The notes under the pieces are model-generated. The model worked only from the letters and a program-made list of their open reading frames with translations. It made no database searches and had not been told where the DNA came from. Shown in pieces: positions 1 to 8,537 of a stretch of DNA of 64,000 nt. Positions within the stretch are counted from its first letter, which is position 1, and the number at the start of each line of letters is the position of its first letter. A program made the position numbers and the translations under genes. The DNA lies in NCBI RefSeq assembly GCF_004010155.1, contig NZ_RRYH01000003.1, forward strand, positions 186,001-250,000. Direction: 5' to 3'. The DNA comes from Solirhodobacter olei (lineage in GTDB: Bacteria > Pseudomonadota > Alphaproteobacteria > Rhodobacterales > Rhodobacteraceae).

Positions 1-182
1 TCCAGTCCGGCGCATCCTGCCCGGGGACCGCCGCCCGCGCGTCTCGGAATGCGTCCGGGCGTGTGCCGGGCGCGACACGCTGGCCCGTGGCATGTTGTAG
101 CCCCCTCAAGCCTCTACCCAAACTGTGGAGGGTCGCCTATAGTCCCTGTGGAAATCCACGGATCGCCCCCGAGGGAGAGGTT
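1..182. other. left edge, upstream region of nrdR
   Basis: No gene can be supported in this stretch. A frame stays open from the left edge to a TAG at about 107 and could be the tail of a gene that starts outside the window, but it shows no recognisable motif. The half nearest nrdR carries two similar CTGTGGA-type motifs flanking a CTATAGT element that could be a -10 box. I see no NrdR box palindrome here. Confidence 0.3.
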
Positions 183-650
183 ATGCGCTGCCCGTTTTGC
201 GGAAGTATCGACACCCAGGTGAAGGACTCGCGTCCCGCCGAGGACCATGTGGCCATCCGTCGCCGGCGCTTCTGCCCGGCCTGCGGGGGGCGCTTCACCA
301 CCTATGAGCGGGTGCAGCTGCGCGACCTCGTGGTTATCAAGACCTCCGGCAAGCGCGAGGACTTCGACCGCGACAAGCTGGAACGCTCGATCCGCATCGC
401 GATGCAGAAGCGCCCGATCGAGCCGGAGCGGATTGACCAGATGATCTCCGGCATCGTGCGGCGGCTGGAGAGCATGGGCGAGACCGACATTCCGTCGAAG
501 ACCATCGGCGAGATCGTGATGGAGACGCTGGCGCGGATCGACACCGTCGCCTACGTCCGCTTCGCCTCGGTCTACCGCAACTTCCAGGCCGTGGACGACT
601 TCGACAAGTTCGTGCAGGAGCTGCGCCCGCAGGCCGGCGCGGAAGAGTGA
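183..650 (+). CDS. nrdR: transcriptional repressor NrdR
   Basis: A 155-aa regulator of ribonucleotide reductase genes. Family knowledge: NrdR senses ATP/dATP through an ATP-cone domain and binds NrdR boxes through an N-terminal zinc ribbon. Seen here: the zinc ribbon with Cys3, Cys6, Cys31 and Cys34, a run of arginines at 26-29, and an ATP-cone region from about residue 49 to 139. The length equals the family norm. The start at 183 is chosen because the protein then begins MRCPFC, the family N-terminus, with GAGGGAGAGG just upstream; the in-frame ATG 120 bases earlier would add an unrelated stretch. The stop overlaps the ribD start by 3 bases, so the two are translationally coupled. Confidence 0.95.
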   Translation: MRCPFCGSIDTQVKDSRPAEDHVAIRRRRFCPACGGRFTTYERVQLRDLVVIKTSGKREDFDRDKLERSIRIAMQKRPIEPERIDQMISGIVRRLESMGETDIPSKTIGEIVMETLARIDTVAYVRFASVYRNFQAVDDFDKFVQELRPQAGAEE

Positions 651-1744
651 CCCCCGAAGACGCCCGCCACATGCGCCACGCCCTCGGGCTGGGCGCTCGG
701 GGGCTTGGGCGGACGTGGCCCAACCCGGCGGTGGGCTGTGTGCTGGTCAAGGACGGCCGCGTCGTCGGCCGGGGCTGGACCCAGCCGGGCGGGCGGCCCC
801 ATGCCGAGGTGGTGGCCCTGGCCCAGGCCGGCACGGCGGCGCGCGGGGCCACGGCCTATGTCACGCTCGAACCCTGCGCCCATCACGGAAAGACACCGCC
901 CTGCGCCGAGGCGCTGGTGGCCGCCGGCGTGGCCCGGGTCGTCACCGCGCTTACCGATCCCGATCCGCGCGTCGCGGGCGGCGGGCATGCCATCCTGCGC
1001 GCCGCCGGGATCGCCGTCACCGAAGGCGTGGAGGCAGAGGTGGCGCGGCGGGCGCAGATCGGTTTCCTGACCCGCATCACCAAGGGCCGGCCGATGCTGA
1101 CGCTGAAGCTGGCGCTGAGCCTCGACGGCCGCATCGCCACAGCCTCGGGCGAGAGCCGCTGGATCACCGGGCCGGAGGCGCGGCGCGCCGTCCATGCGAT
1201 GCGTCTTCAGCATGACGCCGTGATGGTCGGTGGTGGCACGGCGCGGGCCGATGATCCGATGCTGAATGTGCGCGGAATGGGGGACGTCCCGCAGCCCGTT
1301 CGCCTGGTGGCGAGCCGCGGTCTGAATCTCTCGCGAGAGGGCCGCCTAGCGGCAAGCGCGCGGGAGGTGCCGCTCTGGCTGCTGCACGATCCGGAGGCGA
1401 CGGAACCGGCAGACGCGGAGGGCTGGGAGGCGCTTGGCGCGCGGCTGGTGCCGGTCGGGTCCGCCGGTGGCGGACTCGATCCGCTGGCAACGCTGCGGGG
1501 GCTTGGTGCCGCAGGTCTTACCCGGGTGTTCTGCGAGGGGGGCGGGGCGCTTGCCGCCTCGCTTCTCGGGGCGGGGCTTGTCGATCGGCTGGTGGTTTTC
1601 TCGGCCGGGCTCGCGCTCGGGTCGGAGGGGCGTCCGGCGCTCGGTGCGCTGCCGCGAGGCCCCCTGGCGGAGGCCCCGCATTTCCGGCTTGTCGATCACC
1701 GCGCCCTGGGCGGTGATGTCATGCAGGTCTGGGAGCGCCCCTAG
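647..1744 (+). CDS. ribD: bifunctional riboflavin biosynthesis deaminase/reductase RibD
   Basis: A 365-aa enzyme that deaminates 2,5-diamino-6-ribosylamino-pyrimidinone 5'-phosphate and then reduces its ribosyl side chain. The N-terminal cytidine-deaminase fold shows the zinc motif HAE (residues 52-54) followed by [11 protein letters not shown] (Cys77 and Cys86). The reductase half begins near residue 148 with the SLDGRIA motif and includes [11 protein letters not shown]. The GTG start overlaps the nrdR stop (GTGA), which fixes it. The nrdR-ribD pair is common in proteobacteria, but here the next rib genes follow only after the capsule block. Confidence 0.94.
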   Translation: MTPEDARHMRHALGLGARGLGRTWPNPAVGCVLVKDGRVVGRGWTQPGGRPHAEVVALAQAGTAARGATAYVTLEPCAHHGKTPPCAEALVAAGVARVVTALTDPDPRVAGGGHAILRAAGIAVTEGVEAEVARRAQIGFLTRITKGRPMLTLKLALSLDGRIATASGESRWITGPEARRAVHAMRLQHDAVMVGGGTARADDPMLNVRGMGDVPQPVRLVASRGLNLSREGRLAASAREVPLWLLHDPEATEPADAEGWEALGARLVPVGSAGGGLDPLATLRGLGAAGLTRVFCEGGGALAASLLGAGLVDRLVVFSAGLALGSEGRPALGALPRGPLAEAPHFRLVDHRALGGDVMQVWERP

Positions 1745-1754
1745 CCAGGGGCGC
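1735..1754. terminator. hairpin at the ribD 3' end
   Basis: A perfect 7-bp inverted repeat (GCGCCCC, 6-base loop containing the ribD TAG, GGGGCGC) lies between the convergent ribD and the small secreted-protein gene. There is no T-tract on either side, so it may be a transcript-end stabiliser or a weak bidirectional terminator and not a classical intrinsic one. Confidence 0.4.
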
Positions 1755-1768
1755 GCCTCGCAGCCCTC

Positions 1769-2302
1769 TTAGCGGAGGATCTGCGAGAACAGCCGCTCGG
1801 TCGAGTGCTTCGTGGTCAGCATCGAGACCTGGTTGTTTGCCTGCGCGTAATGGTAGAGCGCATCCTCGGTGCCCGGGCCCCAGAGGCCGTCGATGGCGCC
1901 GGAATAGTAGCCGTCCCGCATCAGTTGGTACTGGATCGACAGACGGACCTTCCGCTCCTGGCTGACGAAGGCGGTTTGCTGCGGCGAGATCGTGGACGGG
2001 GCATAGACCGGGTCCGGGGTGTAGGTCGGAGCAGGCTGGTAGCGGACCGGGGCCGGTTCCTCGACATAGCGCTGCGGCACGTAGGCGGGCTGGTAGTTCG
2101 AGGTCGACTGGACCACCGTGCCCTGCGGGTGCTGGGCATGCATGATCTGGTTGACCGCATAGCCCGTGACGAGGCCGAGGATCACGCCCCTGGTGATGTC
2201 GCCCCCCTGCGCCTGGGCGGCGGTGGGAAGCGTGCCGGCGGCGGTGGCCGCGACGAGGGCGGAAGCGATCATGGCCTTGGGGTGCAGCTTCGCACTGAAC
2301 AT
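1769..2302 (-). CDS. secreted peptidoglycan-binding-domain protein
   Basis: A 177-aa exported protein. Residues 1-31 form a Sec signal peptide ending in TAAQAQ. A glycine-zipper-like segment (about 35-50, GVILGLVTGYAV) follows, then a Pro/Tyr/Val-rich linker. The C-terminal 70 residues look like a PG_binding_1 unit (QLMRDGYYSGAIDGLWGPGTEDALYHY), where GxxDGxxGPxT is the family signature. The likely role is periplasmic attachment to peptidoglycan; no catalytic domain is present. It is monocistronic, convergent with ribD, and preceded by an AT-rich region. Confidence 0.75.
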   Translation of the reverse strand: MFSAKLHPKAMIASALVAATAAGTLPTAAQAQGGDITRGVILGLVTGYAVNQIMHAQHPQGTVVQSTSNYQPAYVPQRYVEEPAPVRYQPAPTYTPDPVYAPSTISPQQTAFVSQERKVRLSIQYQLMRDGYYSGAIDGLWGPGTEDALYHYAQANNQVSMLTTKHSTERLFSQILR

Positions 2303-2399
2303 CGTGTTTCTCCTTCGTTGAACCTGCGCCGCACTGGGACGGCGGCTGTGATGGGAAACACCTAATCAAACCCGCCGGAGCAACCAATATCAGCCGCCT

Positions 2400-2412
2400 G
2401 TTATCCGATAAC
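2400..2412. promoter_or_regulatory. palindrome upstream of the secreted-protein gene
   Basis: A perfect 13-base inverted repeat (GTTATC, one base, GATAAC) sits in the AT-rich gap between the kpsC end and the start of the PG-binding protein gene. Its position about 100 bp upstream of the minus-strand start suits an operator. The binding protein is unknown. Confidence 0.3.
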
Positions 2413-2524
2413 GGGCATAGCTATACTTTATTTATCAATGTGTTGGGTTAGCTTCGGGAAATCCAGGGGTTCTTTCGCAGAAGGCCGAATCCAGCGCCGC
2501 GCAGCCGTCCGATTGGCCCGTAAT

Positions 2525-4498
2525 CTAGCGCCAGATCCAGGCCGCGCCGGCGAAAAGGCCCTGCAGCTTGGCAAGGCTCCGGTTGAGCGGGCCGGGGCGC
2601 GGCAGGCAGCCGGTGGCAAGCCGGTCGATGGCGACCTCGGGCGGGCAGGGCAGGCGCGACACCGGGTCGAAATAGCGCGGGTATGCGATCAGGGCGGCGT
2701 GGGCGAGGGCCGCGAGCGAAGGCCGCGCCTGCCTGCGCGCGGGCACCAGCCCGAGGTCCCGCGTCAGCCCCCAGCCGGCGTAGAAGGGCGTGCCGAGGCA
2801 GGTCACCTTCACCCCGCGCAGCAGCGCCTCGAAGCCAAGCGCAGAGGTCATGGTCCACACCTCGTCGACCTGGCCGAGAAGCACCGCGGGGTCAGCGTGG
2901 GAGAGGGTGAGATCGGCCAGCCGCCGTAGCTCCGCCTCCGGCACGGCCCCCTTGCGCAGGCCGGCCTCGACGTCCGGATGGGGCTTGTAGAGGATCACCG
3001 CGTCGGGGTTTTCCAGCCGGGCGCGGCGGAGAAGGCCGAGGTTGGTCGCGATCGCGCCTGCGCCGCGCCGGATCGAGGCGTCGTCCTCTACCTGCCCCGG
3101 CACAAGGATGCGGTGCCCCTCGGGCAGGGCGGGCAGGGACTGGCCGCCGAGGTTGTACTTGCTGATCCCGTCGCGGAGAATCCGGGCGATCAGCCGTTCC
3201 GCCCGCGCCTCGCCGCCCGGGGGCGGTCCCTCGGCGATCAGGCGTTCCAGCCGGCTCTCCCGCGCGGGGTCGTAGTAGATGCCGAGGTCGTCCGCCACCA
3301 GCGAGAGGGGCGGGATCAGATCGGCGCCGAGGCCGCGGGAGCGCAGGAAGCCGTCCTCGACCCTGAGGATCGGAACGTCGCCATGCAGCGCGGCGACCTC
3401 CTTGCCGGCCCAGACCAGCAGCGAGCGGCCGGAGCGGCGGGCAAGGGCGAGGGCACGGCCGGGCCGGTCGACGAAGCGCAGCCGCTTCGGGCGGCCGAAG
3501 ACATGCATGAGATGCCGCCTTTTCCACATCCGCATACCAAAAGCGATGTGTCCCCGGCGGTCCTCGCGAAAGGCGCGGGTCTGGGCCTCGAGCTGGGCGA
3601 GCACCTCCTCGAAGGCGCAGAGCCGGTCGCGGCAGGGGTCGTACCACGTCGGGGCGAGCAGCATCGCGCCGGCGAAGAGCTGCGCGCGGGTCAGCTTCCG
3701 GGTCCGGCGCGGCAGCGGGTTGCGATCTTCGGTCAGGCCCCAGCCGGCGTAGAAAGGCTGGCCGAAGACCTGCGGGCGGTGGCCGGCCAGGATCGCCTCG
3801 AATCCGAGCTGGGAGGAGACGGTATAGACCGCCACCGCCCCTTCGAGGAGCTTCCAGGGCGAGACGGGGGTGCTCAGCCGGCTGATCCGGCCCTGGGCAT
3901 CCTCGGGGCCGTAGTGGCCGGGGCGCAGGCCCGCCACCGTCTCGGGATGGGCGCGGATGAGGATGCGGGCGCCGGGGTTCTCCTCCTGCGCGAAGACCAG
4001 CATCTCGCGGAAGGTGGCGGGGGTGGCGCCGCCATATGTAACAGAGCCGTCGCCACGGGTCTGGTCGACGACAAGCACGTAGCCCGGGTCGGGTGCGGGC
4101 AGGTCAGGGTCGTGGGTGTTGTATTTCGACAGATCCGCCGCGATCAGCCGGGCGATGCCCTCTCGGGCGCGAACCATCAGCGCACTGTCGTCGAGCGGGT
4201 GGGTCCCCAGCAGCCGCTCCAGCGCGGAGGGTTTCGAAGCATCGTAATGTACGCCCCCGCTCCGGTCGATCATCAGCCCGAGCGGCGGGTCGCCCGCGCG
4301 GCCCGGGCGGACAGAGCGGAGGAAGGCATCCTCGACTCGCACCAGCTCTGCGCCGGTCAGCTCCGACATCCGCTCTCCCCGCCAGGCGAGGGGGGAGCGG
4401 CCCCAGGTGCCGACGAGATCCGCGGACTTGGGGATGGCGAAGGTGGGGGTGAGGCCCGCGAGTGTCAGGATCCGGCGGATCCGGCCAGGGCGGATCAT
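2525..4498 (-). CDS. kpsC: capsule polysaccharide KpsC-type Kdo transferase
   Basis: A 657-aa cytoplasmic protein of the KpsC/LipA (capsule polysaccharide biosynthesis) family. In known members two related Kdo-transferase modules build the poly-Kdo linker on the lipid anchor for export. The two-module architecture is visible: VEDAFLRS, SKYN, YGWGL-type and EAILAGHRPQVFGQPFYAGWGLT motifs occur in the first half, and recur in the second as VEDGFLRSRGLG, ISKYN and EALLRGVKVTCLGTPFYAGWGLT. I place the start at 4498 (MIRPGRIRR) although upstream in-frame ATGs exist at 4570 and 4624, because an intrinsic terminator lies at 4519-4546, inside the longer versions. It is the last gene of the kpsS-export lipoprotein-kpsC block. 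Confidence 0.85.
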   Translation of the reverse strand: MIRPGRIRRILTLAGLTPTFAIPKSADLVGTWGRSPLAWRGERMSELTGAELVRVEDAFLRSVRPGRAGDPPLGLMIDRSGGVHYDASKPSALERLLGTHPLDDSALMVRAREGIARLIAADLSKYNTHDPDLPAPDPGYVLVVDQTRGDGSVTYGGATPATFREMLVFAQEENPGARILIRAHPETVAGLRPGHYGPEDAQGRISRLSTPVSPWKLLEGAVAVYTVSSQLGFEAILAGHRPQVFGQPFYAGWGLTEDRNPLPRRTRKLTRAQLFAGAMLLAPTWYDPCRDRLCAFEEVLAQLEAQTRAFREDRRGHIAFGMRMWKRRHLMHVFGRPKRLRFVDRPGRALALARRSGRSLLVWAGKEVAALHGDVPILRVEDGFLRSRGLGADLIPPLSLVADDLGIYYDPARESRLERLIAEGPPPGGEARAERLIARILRDGISKYNLGGQSLPALPEGHRILVPGQVEDDASIRRGAGAIATNLGLLRRARLENPDAVILYKPHPDVEAGLRKGAVPEAELRRLADLTLSHADPAVLLGQVDEVWTMTSALGFEALLRGVKVTCLGTPFYAGWGLTRDLGLVPARRQARPSLAALAHAALIAYPRYFDPVSRLPCPPEVAIDRLATGCLPRPGPLNRSLAKLQGLFAGAAWIWR

Positions 4499-4510
4499 CC
4501 GGCCGGTGTA

Positions 4511-4546
4511 ACAGAAAAGCCGCCGGGGAGAGGGCTCCCCGGCGGC
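4511..4546 (-). terminator. intrinsic terminator after the capsule export gene
   Basis: Read on the minus strand, a perfect 12-bp stem (GCCGCCGGGGAG with its complement, 4-base loop) is followed at once by TTTTCTGTT. It lies 30-60 bases past the stop of the export lipoprotein gene and just before the preferred kpsC start, so part of the transcription should stop here before kpsC. Confidence 0.8.
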
Positions 4547-4577
4547 GTGATTGGGATCGGTCGGGGCCATCGGGCCC

Positions 4578-5729
4578 CTATTTTCCGGTAATCGAAGTGC
4601 CCGTCGCCGCCGTAGAGACGGCATTGGCTCCGTTCAGCGTGCCAGTGAAGACCGACAGGGCCTTCTGCCACTGGACGAACGGCGCTTCGGTGACGAACAC
4701 GGTGTCGCCGTCGCGGATCAGGAAGTCCCTTGCCTCGAACATGCCATCCGGTGCGGTGAGGTTCAGCACGTAGATCATCCGCTGCGGCCCGACGAGGTCG
4801 GTCCTGCCCAGCACCTGATTGGCGATTGCGGCCGGTTCATTGCGGAAGACGAAGACACCGGTCGGATCGGCAAGCGAGGTGTTCAGGCCGCCGACCTGCG
4901 CCAGTGCCTCGATCGCCGAGACGGTCGGCGTGTTGAAGGGCACGCGGTTCTGGCTGCCGGTGGCGCCGAGCACGGTGAAGGCGCGCAGGTCGCGCTGCAC
5001 GTAAATCGTGTCGCCGTTCCTAAGCGCGATGTCGAGCTTAGGATTGGTGTAGAGATCGTTCAGCCAGACCTTCTCGGTCTTGTGGCCGCGGGTCACGATT
5101 ACATCCGCGCTTTGGACCGGCACCTGTACGCCGCCGGCGCGCGCGATCATCGATGTGAGCGTCCGCGTGGATTGCTGGATCGGGTAGACGCCCTGGGTCG
5201 CCACCGCGCCTTCCACCGTCACCGAGGCGCCGTCGCCCGGGGTGCGGGCGACCTGGACCTGCGGATCCGGCGTCTGGGCGCCGAGCTTGCGGGCGATGGC
5301 GGCGCGCAGCGCCTCCGGGCTCAGCCCCGCGGCCTTGATGCGGCCGGCATAGGGGATGAAGATGAAGCCGTTGCCGTCGACCTCGACATCCGGAAGCACG
5401 GTCGATTTCTGGCCGGGCACGCCGAGGAGCGGGTTGGCGACGTTCTCGAACACGGTCACGGAGAGCTTGTCGCCCGGGCGGATCGTGTCGGGGCCGACGA
5501 GGCCCGCGTTCTCGAAGCTCTTGGAAAATCCGAGCGCCGGGGTGACGGAGGTAGCGCGCGTCACCCGGTCATTCACCTGGACGACGAAGGCGTCGCCCTG
5601 CCGCTGAACCGAGCTTGAGAAGATCTCGCGCTTGCTGGGGCCAGAGCGCGGAATTCCGCAGGATGCGGTAGCCGCAACAAGGACTGCGAGGGCCAGCCAA
5701 CGGCCCCCTTTTACTATCATCGGGTTCAC
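4578..5729 (-). CDS. polysaccharide export outer-membrane lipoprotein (Wza/KpsD/BexD type)
   Basis: A 383-aa lipoprotein. The signal peptide ends in the lipobox ATASC with Cys24 as the acylation site. A poly_export domain follows (about 80-170: GPDTIRPGDKLSVTVFE, VDGNGFIFIPYAGRIKAAGLSPEALR), then SLBB-like repeats from about 180 to 330 (GAVATQGVYPI, LTSMIARAGGV, GDTIYVQ). Family members form the outer-membrane channel that passes capsule or exopolysaccharide. Whether it belongs to an ABC-type (KpsD/BexD) or Wzy-type system is not settled by the protein, but its KpsS and KpsC neighbours point to the ABC type. An alternative start is Met4 (5720). Confidence 0.87.
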   Translation of the reverse strand: MNPMIVKGGRWLALAVLVAATASCGIPRSGPSKREIFSSSVQRQGDAFVVQVNDRVTRATSVTPALGFSKSFENAGLVGPDTIRPGDKLSVTVFENVANPLLGVPGQKSTVLPDVEVDGNGFIFIPYAGRIKAAGLSPEALRAAIARKLGAQTPDPQVQVARTPGDGASVTVEGAVATQGVYPIQQSTRTLTSMIARAGGVQVPVQSADVIVTRGHKTEKVWLNDLYTNPKLDIALRNGDTIYVQRDLRAFTVLGATGSQNRVPFNTPTVSAIEALAQVGGLNTSLADPTGVFVFRNEPAAIANQVLGRTDLVGPQRMIYVLNLTAPDGMFEARDFLIRDGDTVFVTEAPFVQWQKALSVFTGTLNGANAVSTAATGTSITGK

Positions 5730-5790
5730 TGCTCGGGCTCCTTGCTCGGAACTGCCTCAAGTTTTTTGGGCAAACCTACAGAATCCCGAG

Positions 5791-5818
5791 AAAAAAGGCT
5801 AGGCGGTTTGTCCCGCCT
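5791..5818 (-). terminator. weak intrinsic terminator after kpsS
   Basis: On the minus strand AGGCGG and CCGCCT pair around a 6-base loop overlapping the kpsS stop, followed by AGCCTTTTTT. The stem is only 6 bp but the T-tract is good. It may partly uncouple kpsS from the downstream export gene. Confidence 0.55.
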
Positions 5819-7110
5819 CAGGGAACGACCCGCAACTGTTGCCTTGGGGCCGCGATTCCCTGGAGCAGCGCCTCGTAGGGGTCCTCCGGGGCAAGAATCA
5901 TGTCCACGACCTGGCGCAGCAGTTCGCGCCGGCCGCGGATGGAGTAGAAACCGCCCGGAACCTGCGAGGTTTCCAGCAGGAAATGACGGTAGTCGCGGTA
6001 GGCGCGGCTGTCGGGCCGTGTCGGGCGGGAGAAGAACTCCGTCAGGGGCTGGGTGGAGATGAATTCCGGCTTGGAATAGACCGCGCGGCCGAACGCCTTC
6101 AGCGGCAGCCCGCGCCAGAGCACCTGCTGGCCGGCGGTGGAGTTTACCGTGACCGCCGAGCGGGCGTGGTTCAGAAGTGCCGCCAGCTTGCCGCCGCGGA
6201 CGTAGTGGATGCGCGAGCTGACCCCGAAGCGGTCGCCAAGCTCGCCCAGAAACTGCCGGACCGGAACGCGGTCGTCCTCAAGCGGATGGGCCTTGATGAC
6301 GAGGTGATGATGGGGTGGCGCGCCCTTGGCGAAGCCTTCGACGCAGACCGTCAGGAAATCCGTCATCGAGCGGAACGGCCCGTGGTGGCGGAAGCTCGCA
6401 TCATGCTCGAGCTGCATCAGGACCAGGTGGTAGGGGAAGCCGCCGAACTTGATGCGCTGGGTCTCCGCCACCCGCTCGATCTTGTGGATCGGCATCAGAA
6501 GGAGACGCTTGAGGTAGAGCTGGAACTCTGCCCGCACCGAAATCTCGCGATGGGGCCGGAAATTGGCATAGGCGCGGTTCCGGACGAGCACGTGGAAATG
6601 GTAGAGGGCGCCGTAGAACACATGCTCGCGCATGTCGCCCCACCGGGCGGGGGCGTCCGGCAGGTCCATGTCGAGATGGTCGAGGGCGGCCTGCATCTCG
6701 GCCACGGTCATGGACATGATGCGGGAATGGCCGTTGGCGCCGCCACGTTCGTAGGTGACCCAGAACGGACGCAGGTAGCCCTCTTCGAAGACATGCACCG
6801 TCAGCCCGGCCTTGCGGGCAATGGCGATGGCATCGGCATGGATCGGGCGGGTGTCGCCGTAAAGCGCGATATCGGTGATCCTGTGTGCCTCGATCAGGCG
6901 GCGGAAGGTGCTGGACCAGGCCTCGGGGCGGTCCTGGTAGGGGATGTAGCTGGCATCGTTCGGCCAGAAGGCGCGGTCGCCCGCGTTGAAGCCGACACGG
7001 CGGACCTCGGCCCCGGCGGCGCGCAGCATCGCGGCAAGCTGCCGGAAGAAGGGCCCGTGAGGCCCTTGCAGGAAGAGAAAGCGGCGCCCGGTGCCGGTTG
7101 CGTCGGTCAT
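5818..7110 (-). CDS. kpsS: capsule polysaccharide KpsS-type Kdo transferase
   Basis: A 430-aa cytoplasmic protein of the KpsS/LipB family, which adds the first Kdo residue to the lipid anchor of group 2-type capsules. Seen: the N-terminal FLQGPHGPFF, DIALYGDTRPIHADAIAIA, VFEEGYLRPFWVTYERGGANGHS (a family hallmark), KAHPLEDDR and TVNSTAGQQVLWRGLPLKAFGRAVYSKP split across the C-terminal half. I choose the ATG at 7110 (MTDATGTGRRFLFL) because an AGGAG lies 11 bases upstream; the ATG at 7140 would add ten unrelated residues. It is first in the minus-strand capsule block. No KpsM, KpsT or KpsE gene is present in this window. Confidence 0.88.
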   Translation of the reverse strand: MTDATGTGRRFLFLQGPHGPFFRQLAAMLRAAGAEVRRVGFNAGDRAFWPNDASYIPYQDRPEAWSSTFRRLIEAHRITDIALYGDTRPIHADAIAIARKAGLTVHVFEEGYLRPFWVTYERGGANGHSRIMSMTVAEMQAALDHLDMDLPDAPARWGDMREHVFYGALYHFHVLVRNRAYANFRPHREISVRAEFQLYLKRLLLMPIHKIERVAETQRIKFGGFPYHLVLMQLEHDASFRHHGPFRSMTDFLTVCVEGFAKGAPPHHHLVIKAHPLEDDRVPVRQFLGELGDRFGVSSRIHYVRGGKLAALLNHARSAVTVNSTAGQQVLWRGLPLKAFGRAVYSKPEFISTQPLTEFFSRPTRPDSRAYRDYRHFLLETSQVPGGFYSIRGRRELLRQVVDMILAPEDPYEALLQGIAAPRQQLRVVP

Positions 7111-7344
7111 CGTGGCATGGTCTCCTGGCCTTGCAGTCATCCCTTCACGGCAGAGTGGTGCGGTAAAGGCTCAGGATCGGAATGCTCTCCCACTATGTCG
7201 GCACGGGGACCCAATTTGGGCGAATTGCGGATATTGTGCGGAAACAAGCACTGATCGCGCCATGATCGCTTAGCTGGGGTGCGATGGAGGGCGGCCTTGT
7301 CAGCGCCGCGGCGGGCGGCTACGTCAGTCGCAAAGGAGACCGCC

Positions 7345-7962
7345 ATGTTCACCGGGATCATCACCGATATCGGCCGCGTCATCTCGCTGGAGAACCGGGG
7401 CGACCTGCATGCCCGCATCGCCACCCATTACGACGTCGATACGATCGAGATCGGCGCCTCGATCGCCTGCGATGGGGTCTGCTTGACGGCGGTCGCGACC
7501 GGCGTCGACTCGACCGCCTCGCCGGGCGGTTGGTTCGATGTGGTGATCTCGGGCGAGACCGTCTCCAAGACCAATATCGGGCGGAACGGCTGGCACGCCG
7601 GGCGGCGCATCAACCTCGAGCGCGCGCTGAAGGTGGGCGACGAACTGGGCGGGCACATCGTCTCGGGCCATGTCGATGATGTGGCCGAGGTGATCTCGAT
7701 CCGGCCGGAGGGGGAGAGCACGCGGATTCGCTTCCGCGCGCCGAAGGCGCTTGCCGGGTACATCGCGCCCAAGGGCTCGGTGGCGCTGAACGGCACCTCG
7801 CTGACCGTCAACGAGGTCGAGGGGGCGGAGTTCGGCGTCAACCTGATCCCGCATACCCAGCAGGTGACGACCTGGGGCGACGTGCGCGAGGGCGATGTTG
7901 TGAACCTGGAGGTCGACACGCTGGCGCGTTACGTTGCCCGGCTGCAGGATTGGGGCGGATGA
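7345..7962 (+). CDS. ribE: riboflavin synthase alpha subunit
   Basis: A 205-aa enzyme that dismutates two 6,7-dimethyl-8-ribityllumazines to riboflavin. The internal duplication typical of the family is visible: MFTGIITDIGRV with GASIACDGVCLTAV in the first barrel, and GHIVSGHVDDVAEV with GSVALNGTSLTVNEVEG in the second. The start MFTGII is invariant in the family and has AAAGGAG 6 bases upstream. The stop overlaps the next gene by 4 bases (ATGA). No FMN riboswitch is recognisable in the upstream gap shared with divergent kpsS. Confidence 0.95.
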   Translation: MFTGIITDIGRVISLENRGDLHARIATHYDVDTIEIGASIACDGVCLTAVATGVDSTASPGGWFDVVISGETVSKTNIGRNGWHAGRRINLERALKVGDELGGHIVSGHVDDVAEVISIRPEGESTRIRFRAPKALAGYIAPKGSVALNGTSLTVNEVEGAEFGVNLIPHTQQVTTWGDVREGDVVNLEVDTLARYVARLQDWGG

Positions 7963-8522
7963 CCGCGCGCCTGGGGCACAACGGCGGGCCGTCGATGGAG
8001 CCGGGCTTCTCCTGGCGCAAGCATTGCTGGGGCAAGGCGCGGGCCGACCTGCTGCCGCATCTGCCGATCGAGGTTCTGCGCGGCCGGGTGAAACGCGCGG
8101 CAGAGCTGGGGCTCGACTACCGCACCTATGCCTCGGTCCGCGCCGCGACCGGGCATGACGTGGTGGCGTTCCTCTTTTCATCAAACGCGCTGAGGGTCTT
8201 TCCCGCTGCCCCGGCATTGCCCGAGGCGCGGGCCGAGAAGCTGGGCCGAATCTGCGACGCACTGAAGCTGGGGCTGGCGAGCGGGCGACTCGACCCGGCC
8301 GTTCTCGCCGAAGCCGCGTCGCTGGACGAGGCCCATTCCGCCCCCGACGCGCTGGCGCCCTGGAGCGCGGCGCGGGCGGCGATCCGGGCGGCGCTCGGCG
8401 CGCGCGGGCTGCCGGGCGACCGGGTTCTGCTGGTCGGCGACATGGGACTGGAGCGCGACTGGTGTGCGGCGGGCGGCCTTGCCGGCTACCTGCCGGCGGA
8501 GCGTTATTTCGGCGCGGTTTGA
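7959..8522 (+). CDS. hypothetical protein coupled to riboflavin synthase
   Basis: A 187-aa protein I do not recognise. The N-terminus MTARLGHNGGPS resembles the short LGHNGGP motif seen at the start of many uncharacterised alphaproteobacterial proteins. The middle is helical and Ala/Leu-rich, and the C-terminus contains LPGDRVLLVGDMGLERDW. It has no signal peptide or membrane segment. The ATG at 7959 overlaps the ribE stop (ATGA), which argues for coupling; an ATG 9 bases upstream is in the same frame. Codon use matches the neighbours, supporting a real gene. Confidence 0.7.
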   Translation: MTARLGHNGGPSMEPGFSWRKHCWGKARADLLPHLPIEVLRGRVKRAAELGLDYRTYASVRAATGHDVVAFLFSSNALRVFPAAPALPEARAEKLGRICDALKLGLASGRLDPAVLAEAASLDEAHSAPDALAPWSAARAAIRAALGARGLPGDRVLLVGDMGLERDWCAAGGLAGYLPAERYFGAV

Positions 8523-8537
8523 CGGCCCCGCGCGGGC

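Noticed and set aside
4519-4624. Longer KpsC N-terminus starting at 4624 or 4570
   Set aside because: The extra residues overlap the export gene end and the intrinsic terminator, and do not look like the KpsC N-terminus.
7111-7344. FMN riboswitch before ribE
   Set aside because: The RFN boxes are not recognisable here or before ribB (8982-9169). Neither region shows the expected multi-stem pattern.
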